Assembly: GCA_903904005.1 (NCBI GenBank)
Contig: CAIVAR010000011.1
Span: forward strand, 40,055 to 104,054
Direction: 5' to 3'
From: an uncultured Anaeromyxobacter sp.
GTDB lineage: Bacteria; Myxococcota; Myxococcia; Myxococcales; Anaeromyxobacteraceae
Length of the DNA: 64,000 nt
Below the pieces are notes generated by a model. The model saw only the letters and a list, made by a program, of their open reading frames with translations, ran no database searches and had not been told where the DNA came from. Both the position numbers and the translations under genes were made by a program. Position 1 is the first letter of the stretch; each line of letters opens with the position of its first letter. Of the stretch, positions 32,273 to 40,478 are shown in pieces.

Positions 32273-33208
32273 GTGGAAGTCAACCGCCGTGCTAGGCTCC
32301 CTGGACTGGTCCGCTCGCTCGCCATCGTCGACCGCTTCGCCCCCGAGGGGCGCGCCCTGCGGGCCCACCTCGACGCCCGGCTGGCCGAGCCCCGCGTCGC
32401 CTCGGCCAACCGGTTCGTCTGGGACTTCTGGCACGTCCCCGGGCAGTACACGGTGCTGCGGACCCCGGCCTGGACCTACTTCCCGGCGGACCTGTACGCC
32501 CGCTTCCACTCCCGGCTGGTCTGGTGGGGACGGCGCACCCTGGGCTGCCACGACGTCTCCCCGCCCTGGCTGTCGATCTACGTCGACGGCTGCGGACAGG
32601 AACTGCACGGCGACCTCCCCCACGGCCCCTGGGCCTTCGTCTACTCCCTCACCCGCTGGACCGGGCGCCGGTTCCGGGGCGGGGAGACCGAGATCCTGCG
32701 CGACGAGGTGCTCGACTGGTGGGAGGGCTTCCGCTCCACCCGCAAGGCCGAGCGGCCGGAACTGCTCCGCGTGGTCGCGCCGCGCTTCGACCGGCTCACC
32801 GCCTTCGACCCCCGCCTTCCCCACGCCGTGCGCACGGTGAGGGGAACGCTCGACCCCCGGGAGGGGCGCGTGGTCGTCCACGGCTGGTTCGTCTCGCCAC
32901 GCCCCTTCGTGGAGGGGGCGCTCGATCCCGTGGAGCTCGCCCCCCGCATCGACGCCCTGTCCGACGTCCTCCTGCCGCTCGCCGCCTCCCTGCCGGTGGC
33001 GGGGCTCCTCTCCCTCGGCTTCCGCGTCACCCCTGGCGGAGAGGTGCGCGATGCCCGGGTCCTCTCCGACACCACCCGGGCGCCGTCGGGCGCGGAGCGG
33101 GAGCGGCGCCGACTCGTGGCCGCGGCCCGTTCGCACGTGGCGGCCTGGCGCTTCCCCCGCCGCCGGTCCCCTTCCCGTGTCACCCTCCCGCTGGTCTTCG
33201 AGCGCTGA
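32273..33208 (+). CDS. 2-oxoglutarate/Fe(II) oxygenase-like protein with a TonB/AgmX-like C-terminal domain
   Basis: The protein of about 311 residues has a jelly-roll oxygenase core (about 40-225): His and Asp in ELHGDLPHG as two iron ligands, a distal His in PRLPHAV, and Arg in [17 protein letters not shown]. The last 75 residues ([24 protein letters not shown] ... [21 protein letters not shown]) follow the pattern of the TonB/AgmX C-terminal fold, an unusual partner. The start is uncertain: GTG 32273 is used, but a TAGGCT hexamer at 32293-32298 would place the start near a CTG at 32306. The substrate is unknown. A DUF2721-type membrane protein gene follows 10 bases later. Confidence 0.78.
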   Translation: MEVNRRARLPGLVRSLAIVDRFAPEGRALRAHLDARLAEPRVASANRFVWDFWHVPGQYTVLRTPAWTYFPADLYARFHSRLVWWGRRTLGCHDVSPPWLSIYVDGCGQELHGDLPHGPWAFVYSLTRWTGRRFRGGETEILRDEVLDWWEGFRSTRKAERPELLRVVAPRFDRLTAFDPRLPHAVRTVRGTLDPREGRVVVHGWFVSPRPFVEGALDPVELAPRIDALSDVLLPLAASLPVAGLLSLGFRVTPGGEVRDARVLSDTTRAPSGAERERRRLVAAARSHVAAWRFPRRRSPSRVTLPLVFER

Positions 33209-33218
33209 GGAGGTCCCC

Positions 33219-33713
33219 GTGCCGGAATCCCACGTCCAGGACATCACCCGGGTCATCCAGCTGGCGCTGGCGCCCGCCTTCCTCCTCACCGGCGTGGCCT
33301 CGCTGCTCAACGTCTTCACGGCCCGGCTGGCGCGCATCGTGGACCGGACGCGAGTTCTCGAAACACGCCGGGAGCCCGACGAGGCGGTCTCCTCCGAGCT
33401 CGAGGTGCTCCAGCGGCGGGGCGAGATCGTCCGCTGGTCCCTGACCTTCGCGACCGGGGCGGCCCTGGCCGTGTCGCTCGTCATCGGGGTGGCCTTCCTG
33501 GGGTTCCTCCTGGGGGTCAACCTGTCCCTGATCGTGGCCGGTCTCTTCGTGGCGGCCATGGCGGCCCTCACCATCGCGCTCGGCTTCTTCATGCGCGAGG
33601 TCACGCTGGCGGTGGGGAGCCTGGAGGCGCTGCTCCCCTCGGCGATCATCCGCACCCGGCGTCGTCGGCGGGACGGCGAGCCCGACGACGACACCCCGGT
33701 CGGGCGCGCCTGA
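33219..33713 (+). CDS. DUF2721-type membrane protein
   Basis: The 164-residue protein has a short N-terminus (HVQDITRVIQLALAPAFLLTGVASLL), then a charged helix (ARLARIVDRTRVLE) and two closely packed hydrophobic segments (about 75-125), ending in a basic tail. This is the layout of DUF2721 proteins, whose role is unknown. The GTG start has GAGGAGG 5 bases upstream. It probably shares a transcript with the upstream oxygenase gene. Confidence 0.85.
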   Translation: MPESHVQDITRVIQLALAPAFLLTGVASLLNVFTARLARIVDRTRVLETRREPDEAVSSELEVLQRRGEIVRWSLTFATGAALAVSLVIGVAFLGFLLGVNLSLIVAGLFVAAMAALTIALGFFMREVTLAVGSLEALLPSAIIRTRRRRRDGEPDDDTPVGRA

Positions 33714-33751
33714 CCCCGCCCTTCCTGGGTGCGTCCCGGGGCCGGTCCGCG

Positions 33752-33757
33752 TATCCT
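33752..33757 (+). promoter_or_regulatory. possible -10 element for aguB
   Basis: TATCCT is followed by exactly 8 bases and then the aguB ATG, consistent with a leaderless aguBA message. Confidence 0.4.
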
Positions 33758-33765
33758 CTGCCCCC

Positions 33766-34653
33766 ATGTCGAAGGGTACGTTCCAGGTCGGCCTCGTCCA
33801 GATGGCGATGTCCGCCGACCCGCAGGAGAACGAGGACCGGGCCGTCGCCCGGGTCGAGGAGGCGGCACGTCTCGGCGCCGAGGTGGTCTGCCTGCCGGAA
33901 CTCTACCGGTCCCCCTACTTCTGCCAGCGGGAGGATCACGCCTTTTTCGACCTGGCCGAGGAGGTCCCGGGACCGAGCAGCCTCCGGTTCCAGGAGGTGG
34001 CGCGCCGGGCAGGGGTCGCGGTGGTCGTCCCCATCTTCGAGCGGCGGGCGCCGGGCGTCTACCACAACAGCGCGCTCCTCGTGGACGTCGACGGATCGAT
34101 CCGGGGCACCTACCGGAAGATGCACATCCCCGACGACCCCGCCTTCTACGAGAAGTTCTACTTCACGCCGGGTGACCTGGGATTCCGTGCCTTCGACCTC
34201 ACGCCCGGACGGGTGGGCACCCTCATCTGCTGGGACCAGTGGTTCCCCGAGGGCGCGCGCCTCACCGCGCTCCAGGGCGCGTCCATCCTCTTCTACCCGA
34301 CCGCCATCGGCTGGCACCCCGCGGAGAAGGCGGAGTTCGGCGCGGGGCAGCGCGACGCCTGGCGCACCATCCAGCGCTCCCACGCCATCGCCAGCGGCGT
34401 CTACGTCGGGTCGGTGAACCGGGTCGGCTTCGAACCCGGTCCGGACGGCCAGGCGGGCCTGGAGTTCTGGGGGTCGAGCTTCCTGTGCGACCCCTTCGGT
34501 CAGGTGATCGCGGAGGCCTCCGTGGACCGGGAGGAGACGCTCCTCGGCGAGGTCGACCTCGCCCGCATCGAGGAGGTCCGCCGTCACTGGCCCTTCCTCC
34601 GGGACCGGCGTGTCGACGCCTACGGCGGCATCGACCGTCGCTTCATCGACTGA
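33766..34653 (+). CDS. aguB: N-carbamoylputrescine amidase
   Basis: The 295-residue nitrilase-family enzyme hydrolyses N-carbamoylputrescine to putrescine, CO2 and ammonia. The Cys-Glu-Lys triad is in place: LPELYRSPYF (Glu), GTYRKMHIPDDPAFYEKFYF (Lys) and TLICWDQWFPEGAR (Cys). The DDPAFYEKFYF and WDQWFPE stretches are specific for AguB among nitrilases. The agmatine deiminase gene follows 7 bases later, completing the agmatine-to-putrescine route. Confidence 0.96.
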   Translation: MSKGTFQVGLVQMAMSADPQENEDRAVARVEEAARLGAEVVCLPELYRSPYFCQREDHAFFDLAEEVPGPSSLRFQEVARRAGVAVVVPIFERRAPGVYHNSALLVDVDGSIRGTYRKMHIPDDPAFYEKFYFTPGDLGFRAFDLTPGRVGTLICWDQWFPEGARLTALQGASILFYPTAIGWHPAEKAEFGAGQRDAWRTIQRSHAIASGVYVGSVNRVGFEPGPDGQAGLEFWGSSFLCDPFGQVIAEASVDREETLLGEVDLARIEEVRRHWPFLRDRRVDAYGGIDRRFID

Positions 34654-34660
34654 GGGCACC

Positions 34661-35731
34661 GTGGCCGATCCCCGAATCCCCGCCACCCACCGACAGGCGA
34701 TGCCCGCCGAGTGGGAACGACACGAGGCCACCTGGCTCGCGTGGCCCCACGCCGCGGCGGACTGGCCGGGCCGGTTCGGACCCGTCCCCTGGGCCTTCGC
34801 CGACATCGTGAAGAAGATCGTCGGGGGCGAGACGGTCCGGCTCGTCGTGCAGGACGCCGCCCACCAGGCGAGCGCCCGCCGCCGGCTCGAGCGTCACGGG
34901 GTCGACCTCGCCCGGGTCGACTTCCGCCGCATCCCCACCGACCGGGGATGGATGCGGGACTCGGGGCCGCTCTTCGTGCGTACCCTCGGCCGGCGCGACG
35001 GGCGGGCCGTGGCGGGGTTCCGCTTCGACGCCTGGTCCAGGTACCCGAACTGGCGCCGCGACGCCCGCGTCCCGGCGCGAGCCGCGAAGGGCCTCGGGCT
35101 TCGCATCGTCCCGGTGCGGCACGGGGGGTGCGACGTCGTGCTCGAGGGCGGAGCCATCGACGTGAACGGGGCAGGCGCGATCCTCGCCACGGAGGAGTGC
35201 CTGCTCGATCCGGCCATCCAGGTTCGAAACCCCGGATTCGATCGCACGGACTACGAGGAGGTGTTCCGGACCGCCCTCGGTGCTCCCTGCACCATCTGGC
35301 TCGGGAAGGGCATCGCCGGGGACGACACCCACGGCCACGTCGACGACCTGGCCCGCTTCGTCTCGTCCCGCACCATCGTCCTGGCACGCGAGGACGACCC
35401 GTCCGATCCCAACCACCGCGCCCTGGCCGAGAACCGCGAGCGGCTGGCCTCGGCGCGCCTCGCCGACGGATCCCGCCCGGAGGTCGTCGACCTGCCGATG
35501 CCGCGACCGGTCGTCTTCGGCGGCTGCCGCCTGCCGGCGAGCTACGCCAACTTCTACGTGGCGAACGCCGGTGTGCTGGTCCCGACCTTCAACGACCCGG
35601 CCGACCGCGCGGCCCTGGGAATCCTGGGGGAGCTGTTCCGTGACCGACCGGTCGTGGGCATCCACGCCCTCGACCTGGTCTGGGGACTCGGCACACTCCA
35701 CTGCCTGACCCAGCAGGAGCCCGTGGCCTAG
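34661..35731 (+). CDS. aguA: agmatine deiminase
   Basis: The 356-residue enzyme converts agmatine to N-carbamoylputrescine. It shows AguA signatures: MPAEWERHEATWLAWPH, RGWMRDSGP, VVLEGGAIDVNG, DDTHGHVDDLARF (catalytic His/Asp) and the nucleophile Cys near the end in GTLHCLTQQEP. The start is GTG at 34661 with GAGGG upstream. An in-frame ATG further up would overlap aguB by 44 bases and is unlikely. Together with aguB it makes putrescine from arginine-derived agmatine. Confidence 0.96.
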   Translation: MADPRIPATHRQAMPAEWERHEATWLAWPHAAADWPGRFGPVPWAFADIVKKIVGGETVRLVVQDAAHQASARRRLERHGVDLARVDFRRIPTDRGWMRDSGPLFVRTLGRRDGRAVAGFRFDAWSRYPNWRRDARVPARAAKGLGLRIVPVRHGGCDVVLEGGAIDVNGAGAILATEECLLDPAIQVRNPGFDRTDYEEVFRTALGAPCTIWLGKGIAGDDTHGHVDDLARFVSSRTIVLAREDDPSDPNHRALAENRERLASARLADGSRPEVVDLPMPRPVVFGGCRLPASYANFYVANAGVLVPTFNDPADRAALGILGELFRDRPVVGIHALDLVWGLGTLHCLTQQEPVA

Positions 35732-35744
35732 CCGTCCAGCCGCG

Positions 35745-37397
35745 CTACGCCACCGCCGGTTCGCGCACGATGGGCGCGCGCGAGGCCGCCCGCTCCACCG
35801 CCTCGACGAGCGCCTCCGGCAGGACGGGACGACGGACCAGCTCGACCCCGGCCTCGAGGAGGTGCTCGAAGTCGGACGGGTCGTGCACCTCCCCGGACAG
35901 GAGGATCGCGCGGGCCCTGGGGCTCGTGCGCCGCACCTCACCGAGGACCGTCACCCCGTGGTCGTTGCCGAGGTCGAGCCCGGTCAGGATCACGTCGACG
36001 GCCCCGGGGAACGAGGCCGCCTGCTGCCGGGCCTCGAGCGGCGAGGCCGCGGCGATGACCTCGTGTCCGCGCGCCGCCAGCATGCGGGAGAGGAGCGCCA
36101 CCAGCGCCGGGTCGTGGTCGACGATCAGCACCCGGGACCGGCGCCCCACGCCGTTCTCCGGAACTGGAACCATGGGCTGCGCCGCCGCCAGGGTGAGCCG
36201 GGGCAGCAGGACCCGCATCACGGTGCCCCTGCCCTCCTCGGTCTCGACCTCGATCGCGCCGCCGCCCCCCTCCACGATCTCCCGCGACGTGGCGAGCCCG
36301 AGCCCCGAGCCCATCCCCGATGGCTTGGTCGTGAAGAACGGCTGGAAGATCTGCCGCCGGACCTCCTCGGTCATGCCCGTTCCCTGGTCCCGGACCGCGA
36401 TCTCCACGTGGGGACCGGGGGAGAGCCCCGAACCCTCGCGGCTCCGCAGGTCGATCCGCCGGGCATCCACCGTGATCCAGCCGCCCGCGGACATGGCGTC
36501 CCGCGCGTTGAGGATCAGGTTCAGGATCACCTGCTCCAGCCCGGTGGCGGAGAGCGGCACCTCGCCGAGCCCTGGACCCTCGACGAAGCGGACCTGGATC
36601 CCCCGCCCCATGAGGCGCGGGACGAACCCGGTCAGCTCGGCGAGAACCCGGGAGACGTCGGTGCGGCGGACACCGGCGCTCTCGAGTCGTGCGAAGGAGA
36701 GGAGCTGTCGCGTGAGCGCGGCACCGCGGTCGGCAGCGCTGGCGACGTCGGCCAGGTCGGCGTGGGCCGGGTGGCCGGCGGGCAGGCTCTCCCTCGCGAG
36801 GGTCGTCCCGGACCGGATGACCGCGATCATGTTGTTGAAATCGTGGGCGACGCCCGAGGCCAGACGGCCGACAGCCTCCATCTTCTGGGCCTGTCGAAGC
36901 TGCGCTGCGAGACGACGCTGCTCGGTGACGTCGCGCCCGGACACGACGACGACTCCGGGGTCCCGGCCGGTCGAGGCGTCGACGAGCGTGTCGTAGGCAC
37001 GGGTCGCCCCGTCCGGGAGGAGGACGCGGAGCGTTCCCCGGGCCGAGCCGTCCCTGCGGGCGACGGCGAGCATCTCCTCGGCGATGGTGCGGTCCTCCTT
37101 GACGGTCCGGATCGTGAAGGGCTGCCCTCGGATGGTGGCGAGCGGGGTGGCGAACATCCGCTCGGCGGACGGGCTCGCGTAGGCGATGCGCCCGCCCGCG
37201 TCGACGAGGAAGACGAGGTCGGACGAGCAGTCGGCCAGGAGCTGGAAGACCGCCGAGCCGTCTTCCGCTGACCCGGGTGGGGGTAGCGGTGCCGCCAGGA
37301 GCACCTTCCGGGACCGGACGTGGGTCCAGACCAGGAAGAGTCCCGCGAGGGCCACCCCGAGCAGGCTGAGCAGCACGAGCGTGGGAAAGGAGGGCAT
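35745..37397 (-). CDS. PAS histidine kinase with a degenerate C-terminal receiver
   Basis: The 550-residue protein has one N-terminal membrane helix (about 5-26), a PAS domain (about 50-165), HisKA with His in GVAHDFNNMIAVI, HATPase_c (NLILNARDAM, DQGTGM, GSGLGLATSREI) and a receiver-like domain (about 430-545). In the receiver the phospho-acceptor Asp is replaced by Gly (VDVILTGLDLGN) and the conserved Lys by Arg (RRPV), so it cannot be phosphorylated in the usual way. ATG 37397 (MPSFPT) is preferred over 37427, which has no ribosome site. No cognate regulator gene is adjacent. Confidence 0.9.
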   Translation of the reverse strand: MPSFPTLVLLSLLGVALAGLFLVWTHVRSRKVLLAAPLPPPGSAEDGSAVFQLLADCSSDLVFLVDAGGRIAYASPSAERMFATPLATIRGQPFTIRTVKEDRTIAEEMLAVARRDGSARGTLRVLLPDGATRAYDTLVDASTGRDPGVVVVSGRDVTEQRRLAAQLRQAQKMEAVGRLASGVAHDFNNMIAVIRSGTTLARESLPAGHPAHADLADVASAADRGAALTRQLLSFARLESAGVRRTDVSRVLAELTGFVPRLMGRGIQVRFVEGPGLGEVPLSATGLEQVILNLILNARDAMSAGGWITVDARRIDLRSREGSGLSPGPHVEIAVRDQGTGMTEEVRRQIFQPFFTTKPSGMGSGLGLATSREIVEGGGGAIEVETEEGRGTVMRVLLPRLTLAAAQPMVPVPENGVGRRSRVLIVDHDPALVALLSRMLAARGHEVIAAASPLEARQQAASFPGAVDVILTGLDLGNDHGVTVLGEVRRTSPRARAILLSGEVHDPSDFEHLLEAGVELVRRPVLPEALVEAVERAASRAPIVREPAVA

Positions 37398-37716
37398 CGA
37401 CGACCTGCAAAGCACCGTCCGTGCCATGGCGCGGACGGGTACGCCCGGATCGCCGAGGAGGCCTCACCCAGAAACGCCAAGTGTTACGAATGCTTCCGCA
37501 GGCTGCGCCGGGCCGTCCCTGCGCGAGCCCTCCCCGCCCGCACCCGGAGGGACGGGGCCCGGCAGACCCGGTGTGCCCGATTTCACCCATCCGGACCCAC
37601 TTGCGGGATTCCCGGAAATGCCGAGACTCCCGCCGATGCGGTCGGCCGGGGACGGCGCTGCGTCCGGCGCCACGAGGCCGTTGCGGCGGGCTCCCCGTTC
37701 CGGTAGCACCCACCCG
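37398..37716. other. intergenic region, no gene seen
   Basis: This 319-base divergent gap between the hybrid kinase and the DUF4833 gene has no recognisable coding frame, RNA gene or strong promoter. It presumably holds the promoters of both genes. Confidence 0.6.
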
Positions 37717-38214
37717 ATGCTCGGAACCCTCTCCCTCGCGCTCGTCCTCTCGGCGGGTCCCATCCCGCCCTGTGCGCCGGAGCTCTTCCGCATCGGTCGG
37801 AGCACCAATGCGAACGAGGTGGTCTACCTCGCCCGTCGAGCTCCGGACGGGGCGCTCGACGCCGACGACCCGATGGCGGCGGAGTGGCACATGCTCGCCG
37901 AGGACGGCCACCGCGAGGGGCTCAACTTCATCGAGAAGCTGCTCGCCTACGGGTTCAGCGTGGACCCTGCGCCATCCGGCGGCGGTTTCGTCGTCACCCT
38001 GAAGGCGAAGAAGGACCGCCCGGTCCGGCTCACCCTGCGCGACGGCTGCCCGGCCGCCACGGTGACCATCTCCGGCCGCCCGGCCCTGCTCCGCCGCATC
38101 TTCGTGCAGGCGGAGGAGGGAGGCGGGCTCATCCCCAGCGTGGCCTGGGCCGACCTCGAGGGGGTCGACCCGACGACCGGGGCGAAGATCACCGAGCGGG
38201 TCGTGCCCGAGTAG
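37717..38214 (+). CDS. DUF4833-type exported protein, unknown function
   Basis: The 165-residue protein begins with a short signal-like segment (MLGTLSLALVLSAGPIPPCA) and then shows the DUF4833 pattern: LFRIGRSTNANEVVYLARR, DDPMAAEWHMLAEDG, LNFIEKLLAYGFSV. The rest is a small beta-rich domain. No function is known for the family. It is convergent with the 722-residue membrane protein gene, 12 bases away. Confidence 0.82.
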   Translation: MLGTLSLALVLSAGPIPPCAPELFRIGRSTNANEVVYLARRAPDGALDADDPMAAEWHMLAEDGHREGLNFIEKLLAYGFSVDPAPSGGGFVVTLKAKKDRPVRLTLRDGCPAATVTISGRPALLRRIFVQAEEGGGLIPSVAWADLEGVDPTTGAKITERVVPE

Positions 38215-38226
38215 GGCGTATCCCGG

Positions 38227-40395
38227 TCACTTCTTGATGTAGGGCCTCGGGATCAGGTGCTCGTACTTGGCCACCGCGAGCGCAACCACGACGAGCACGA
38301 ACACCACCCAGGCCAGGATGCGACGGCGCCGGGCCGCGGCGTCGGCGTAGGGATCCTGGAGAGAACGGCTCGAGCCCACGGGCAGGACGGCCCGGTCGGT
38401 GAGCACCGTCCCGAGCGGCATGTTGACGACCACGCGCCCGTTGACCGCCCAGCCGTTGCCGTCGAGCACCGGCCCGAGCGTCCGCTGCCGGAGCTTCAGC
38501 CAGGCGATGAGCACCGCCGGACCCGAGATGACGAGCACCATCCCGCCGAGCGCGAGGAGCTTGGCCCACCAGGGCTGGAGCCCCACGAACCCCGAGACCG
38601 CCGCGCCGAATATGGTTCCGACGGCGCCCACGCCGACGCCGAGGGCGGCGACGATGCCGACCATCTTGCCCACGTCGACCGGTTCGGGCTTGACCTGCTT
38701 CCCGGCCATCGCGGCGCCGGTGGTCTTCTCGGCCGTCTGGACGAGCCGGGTCTCGGCCTCCTTGTCCTTGGCGGCGGCGAACTTGGCCGCCTGCTCGCTC
38801 AAGGCCCGGATGGCCCGCTTGTAGGGCGACCAGAAGGCCTGGCGGAGGCTGATGGGGTTCTCCACGATCTTCGTCACCGTGGCATCCCAGTCCCGCCCCT
38901 TGCGATCGTAGAAGATCGCGTTCCGTCCCACCGACAGGAAGTCCGAGTCACCCTGGGTGACGCAGGCAGCGATCTTCATGGTCTCGCCGCCGGGGCGCCG
39001 GCACTCGCAGTAGGCGATGAACATGCGGCTCGGCACGGCCACGACGGCATGGGTGGCGGGGTCGTCCACCCGGATGCAGAGGTGGCAGGCCCGACCGTCG
39101 ATGAAGAGGCTCCCAGCCTGGAAGACGGCCGGCCGGCGCGGGTCGTAGAAGTCGGCGAAGTTGACGAAGTTCCGGAGCAGCCGGAAGAGGTCGCGCCGGT
39201 ACCGGACCATGCGGACGACCTCGAAGACCTCGTCGGCCTCCGGCTTGCCCGCCTCGTCCCGGACGATGAGGGCCTCGACGTCGGCCTTTCCCGTGCCGGC
39301 GAGAATCTCCGCCACCCGGGGCGCGCCGAGCTTCTCGACCGCCCCCCCCTTCCGCTCGGCGAGCCACTTCTCGTACGGGGCGAGGGACGCCTTCAGCGAT
39401 TCCCACTCGGCGGCGGTGAGGGAGTTCCGTCCTGCCCCGAGGAGCGGCGTCACCGCATCCCGCTGCAGCGCGGCCGCGGCGCCGGCCCAGGCCGGGTTCA
39501 CCCCCTCGGAGAGCGGGAGCGGACGCCCCGCCGCGATCCGGGCGAAGGGCAGGGAGGAGACCTCGGCGCTCGTGGGCGAGAGGTCCTTGCCGGCCATGGC
39601 CGCGATCTCCACCTCGGGGCGGGCGAGCAGGGGCGGCATGCGGTCGTCGATGGCGGCCAGCCCCACGCGGGTGAAGTAGTCGTCCACCTTGGCCCGGACG
39701 GCCCGGAGGGCGTCGGCGGCGGCCGGCGTCGCGTCGCCGAGGACCTGGATGTCCTTGCCGCGCCCGGCCTTCCACCAGGCGTCGAACTCGCCCAGCCCGG
39801 CGTGGAAGGCGTCGAGCCTCGCCCGGTCGATCCCCGGCTGGCCGCTCCGGTCGGTCACCTCTCCCGCACAGGCCATGGCGTCGACGATCACCTGCCGGGT
39901 GGCGCCCTCCGGCGCCGAGTTCGGGACGACCACGCCGTCGCCGTTGAAGAGGGTCTTCTCGAAGACGTGGGACAGGTCGGCGACGTCGTCGAGGGTGATC
40001 TCGCTCGCCCCATCCTTTCCCGCGGCGGCCAGGATCTGCCGGGCGGCGGCGGCGAGCGCCTTGCCCTCCGGCGTGTCCTCCCGGATGTCGGAGAGCGGCA
40101 GGGTCTCCTTGCCGGCCACCACGTCGCCCAGGTCCTTGAGGCGCGCATCGGTGAACTTGATGGCCGCGATCACCTCGGGGGCGCGGACCCGCCCGTCCTT
40201 GTCGGCGTCGAGGAGCGCCAGCGTGGCCGCGTCGATCTCGAGCCCCTTCACCGGGCAGGAGAGCGCCACCCAGAGCTTCTGGTCGAGCCGCTCGAGGTTT
40301 CGCAGGTCCTCCGCCCGGTCGAGCATGACCTGGTCGAGGCCACCCACGCGGTGGAACCGCCAGGGATACGGGGAGGAGCTGGGGGACGCGGCCAT
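38227..40395 (-). CDS. large uncharacterised protein with an EF-hand-like loop and C-terminal membrane helices
   Basis: The 722-residue protein has a mostly soluble, helical N-terminal 530 residues. An EF-hand-like loop (LDADKDGRVRAPEV, about 60-73) could bind calcium. A Cys/His cluster (RACHLCIRV, YCECRR) lies near 420-460. The C-terminus has two adjacent hydrophobic segments, then a soluble piece and a last helix (WVVFVLVVVALAVA) before a basic tail. No domain is recognised. ATG 40395 is preferred because GAGGTGA sits 5 bases upstream; an ATG at 40425 has none. It lies divergent from the EF-G paralogue. Confidence 0.85.
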   Translation of the reverse strand: MAASPSSSPYPWRFHRVGGLDQVMLDRAEDLRNLERLDQKLWVALSCPVKGLEIDAATLALLDADKDGRVRAPEVIAAIKFTDARLKDLGDVVAGKETLPLSDIREDTPEGKALAAAARQILAAAGKDGASEITLDDVADLSHVFEKTLFNGDGVVVPNSAPEGATRQVIVDAMACAGEVTDRSGQPGIDRARLDAFHAGLGEFDAWWKAGRGKDIQVLGDATPAAADALRAVRAKVDDYFTRVGLAAIDDRMPPLLARPEVEIAAMAGKDLSPTSAEVSSLPFARIAAGRPLPLSEGVNPAWAGAAAALQRDAVTPLLGAGRNSLTAAEWESLKASLAPYEKWLAERKGGAVEKLGAPRVAEILAGTGKADVEALIVRDEAGKPEADEVFEVVRMVRYRRDLFRLLRNFVNFADFYDPRRPAVFQAGSLFIDGRACHLCIRVDDPATHAVVAVPSRMFIAYCECRRPGGETMKIAACVTQGDSDFLSVGRNAIFYDRKGRDWDATVTKIVENPISLRQAFWSPYKRAIRALSEQAAKFAAAKDKEAETRLVQTAEKTTGAAMAGKQVKPEPVDVGKMVGIVAALGVGVGAVGTIFGAAVSGFVGLQPWWAKLLALGGMVLVISGPAVLIAWLKLRQRTLGPVLDGNGWAVNGRVVVNMPLGTVLTDRAVLPVGSSRSLQDPYADAAARRRRILAWVVFVLVVVALAVAKYEHLIPRPYIKK

Positions 40396-40464
40396 GCGGG
40401 TCACCTCGGGAAGGAGTGCGGACATCTAGTGTAGCGGCGGGGACCTGCGCTGGCCCTAGATGGG

Positions 40465-40470
40465 TATACT
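40465..40470 (+). promoter_or_regulatory. -10 element for a leaderless EF-G paralogue transcript
   Basis: TATACT, close to consensus, lies 8 bases before the ATG at 40479. Transcription would start within about two bases of the start codon, and no ribosome site is visible. Confidence 0.5.
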
Positions 40471-40478
40471 TCCGTCCC

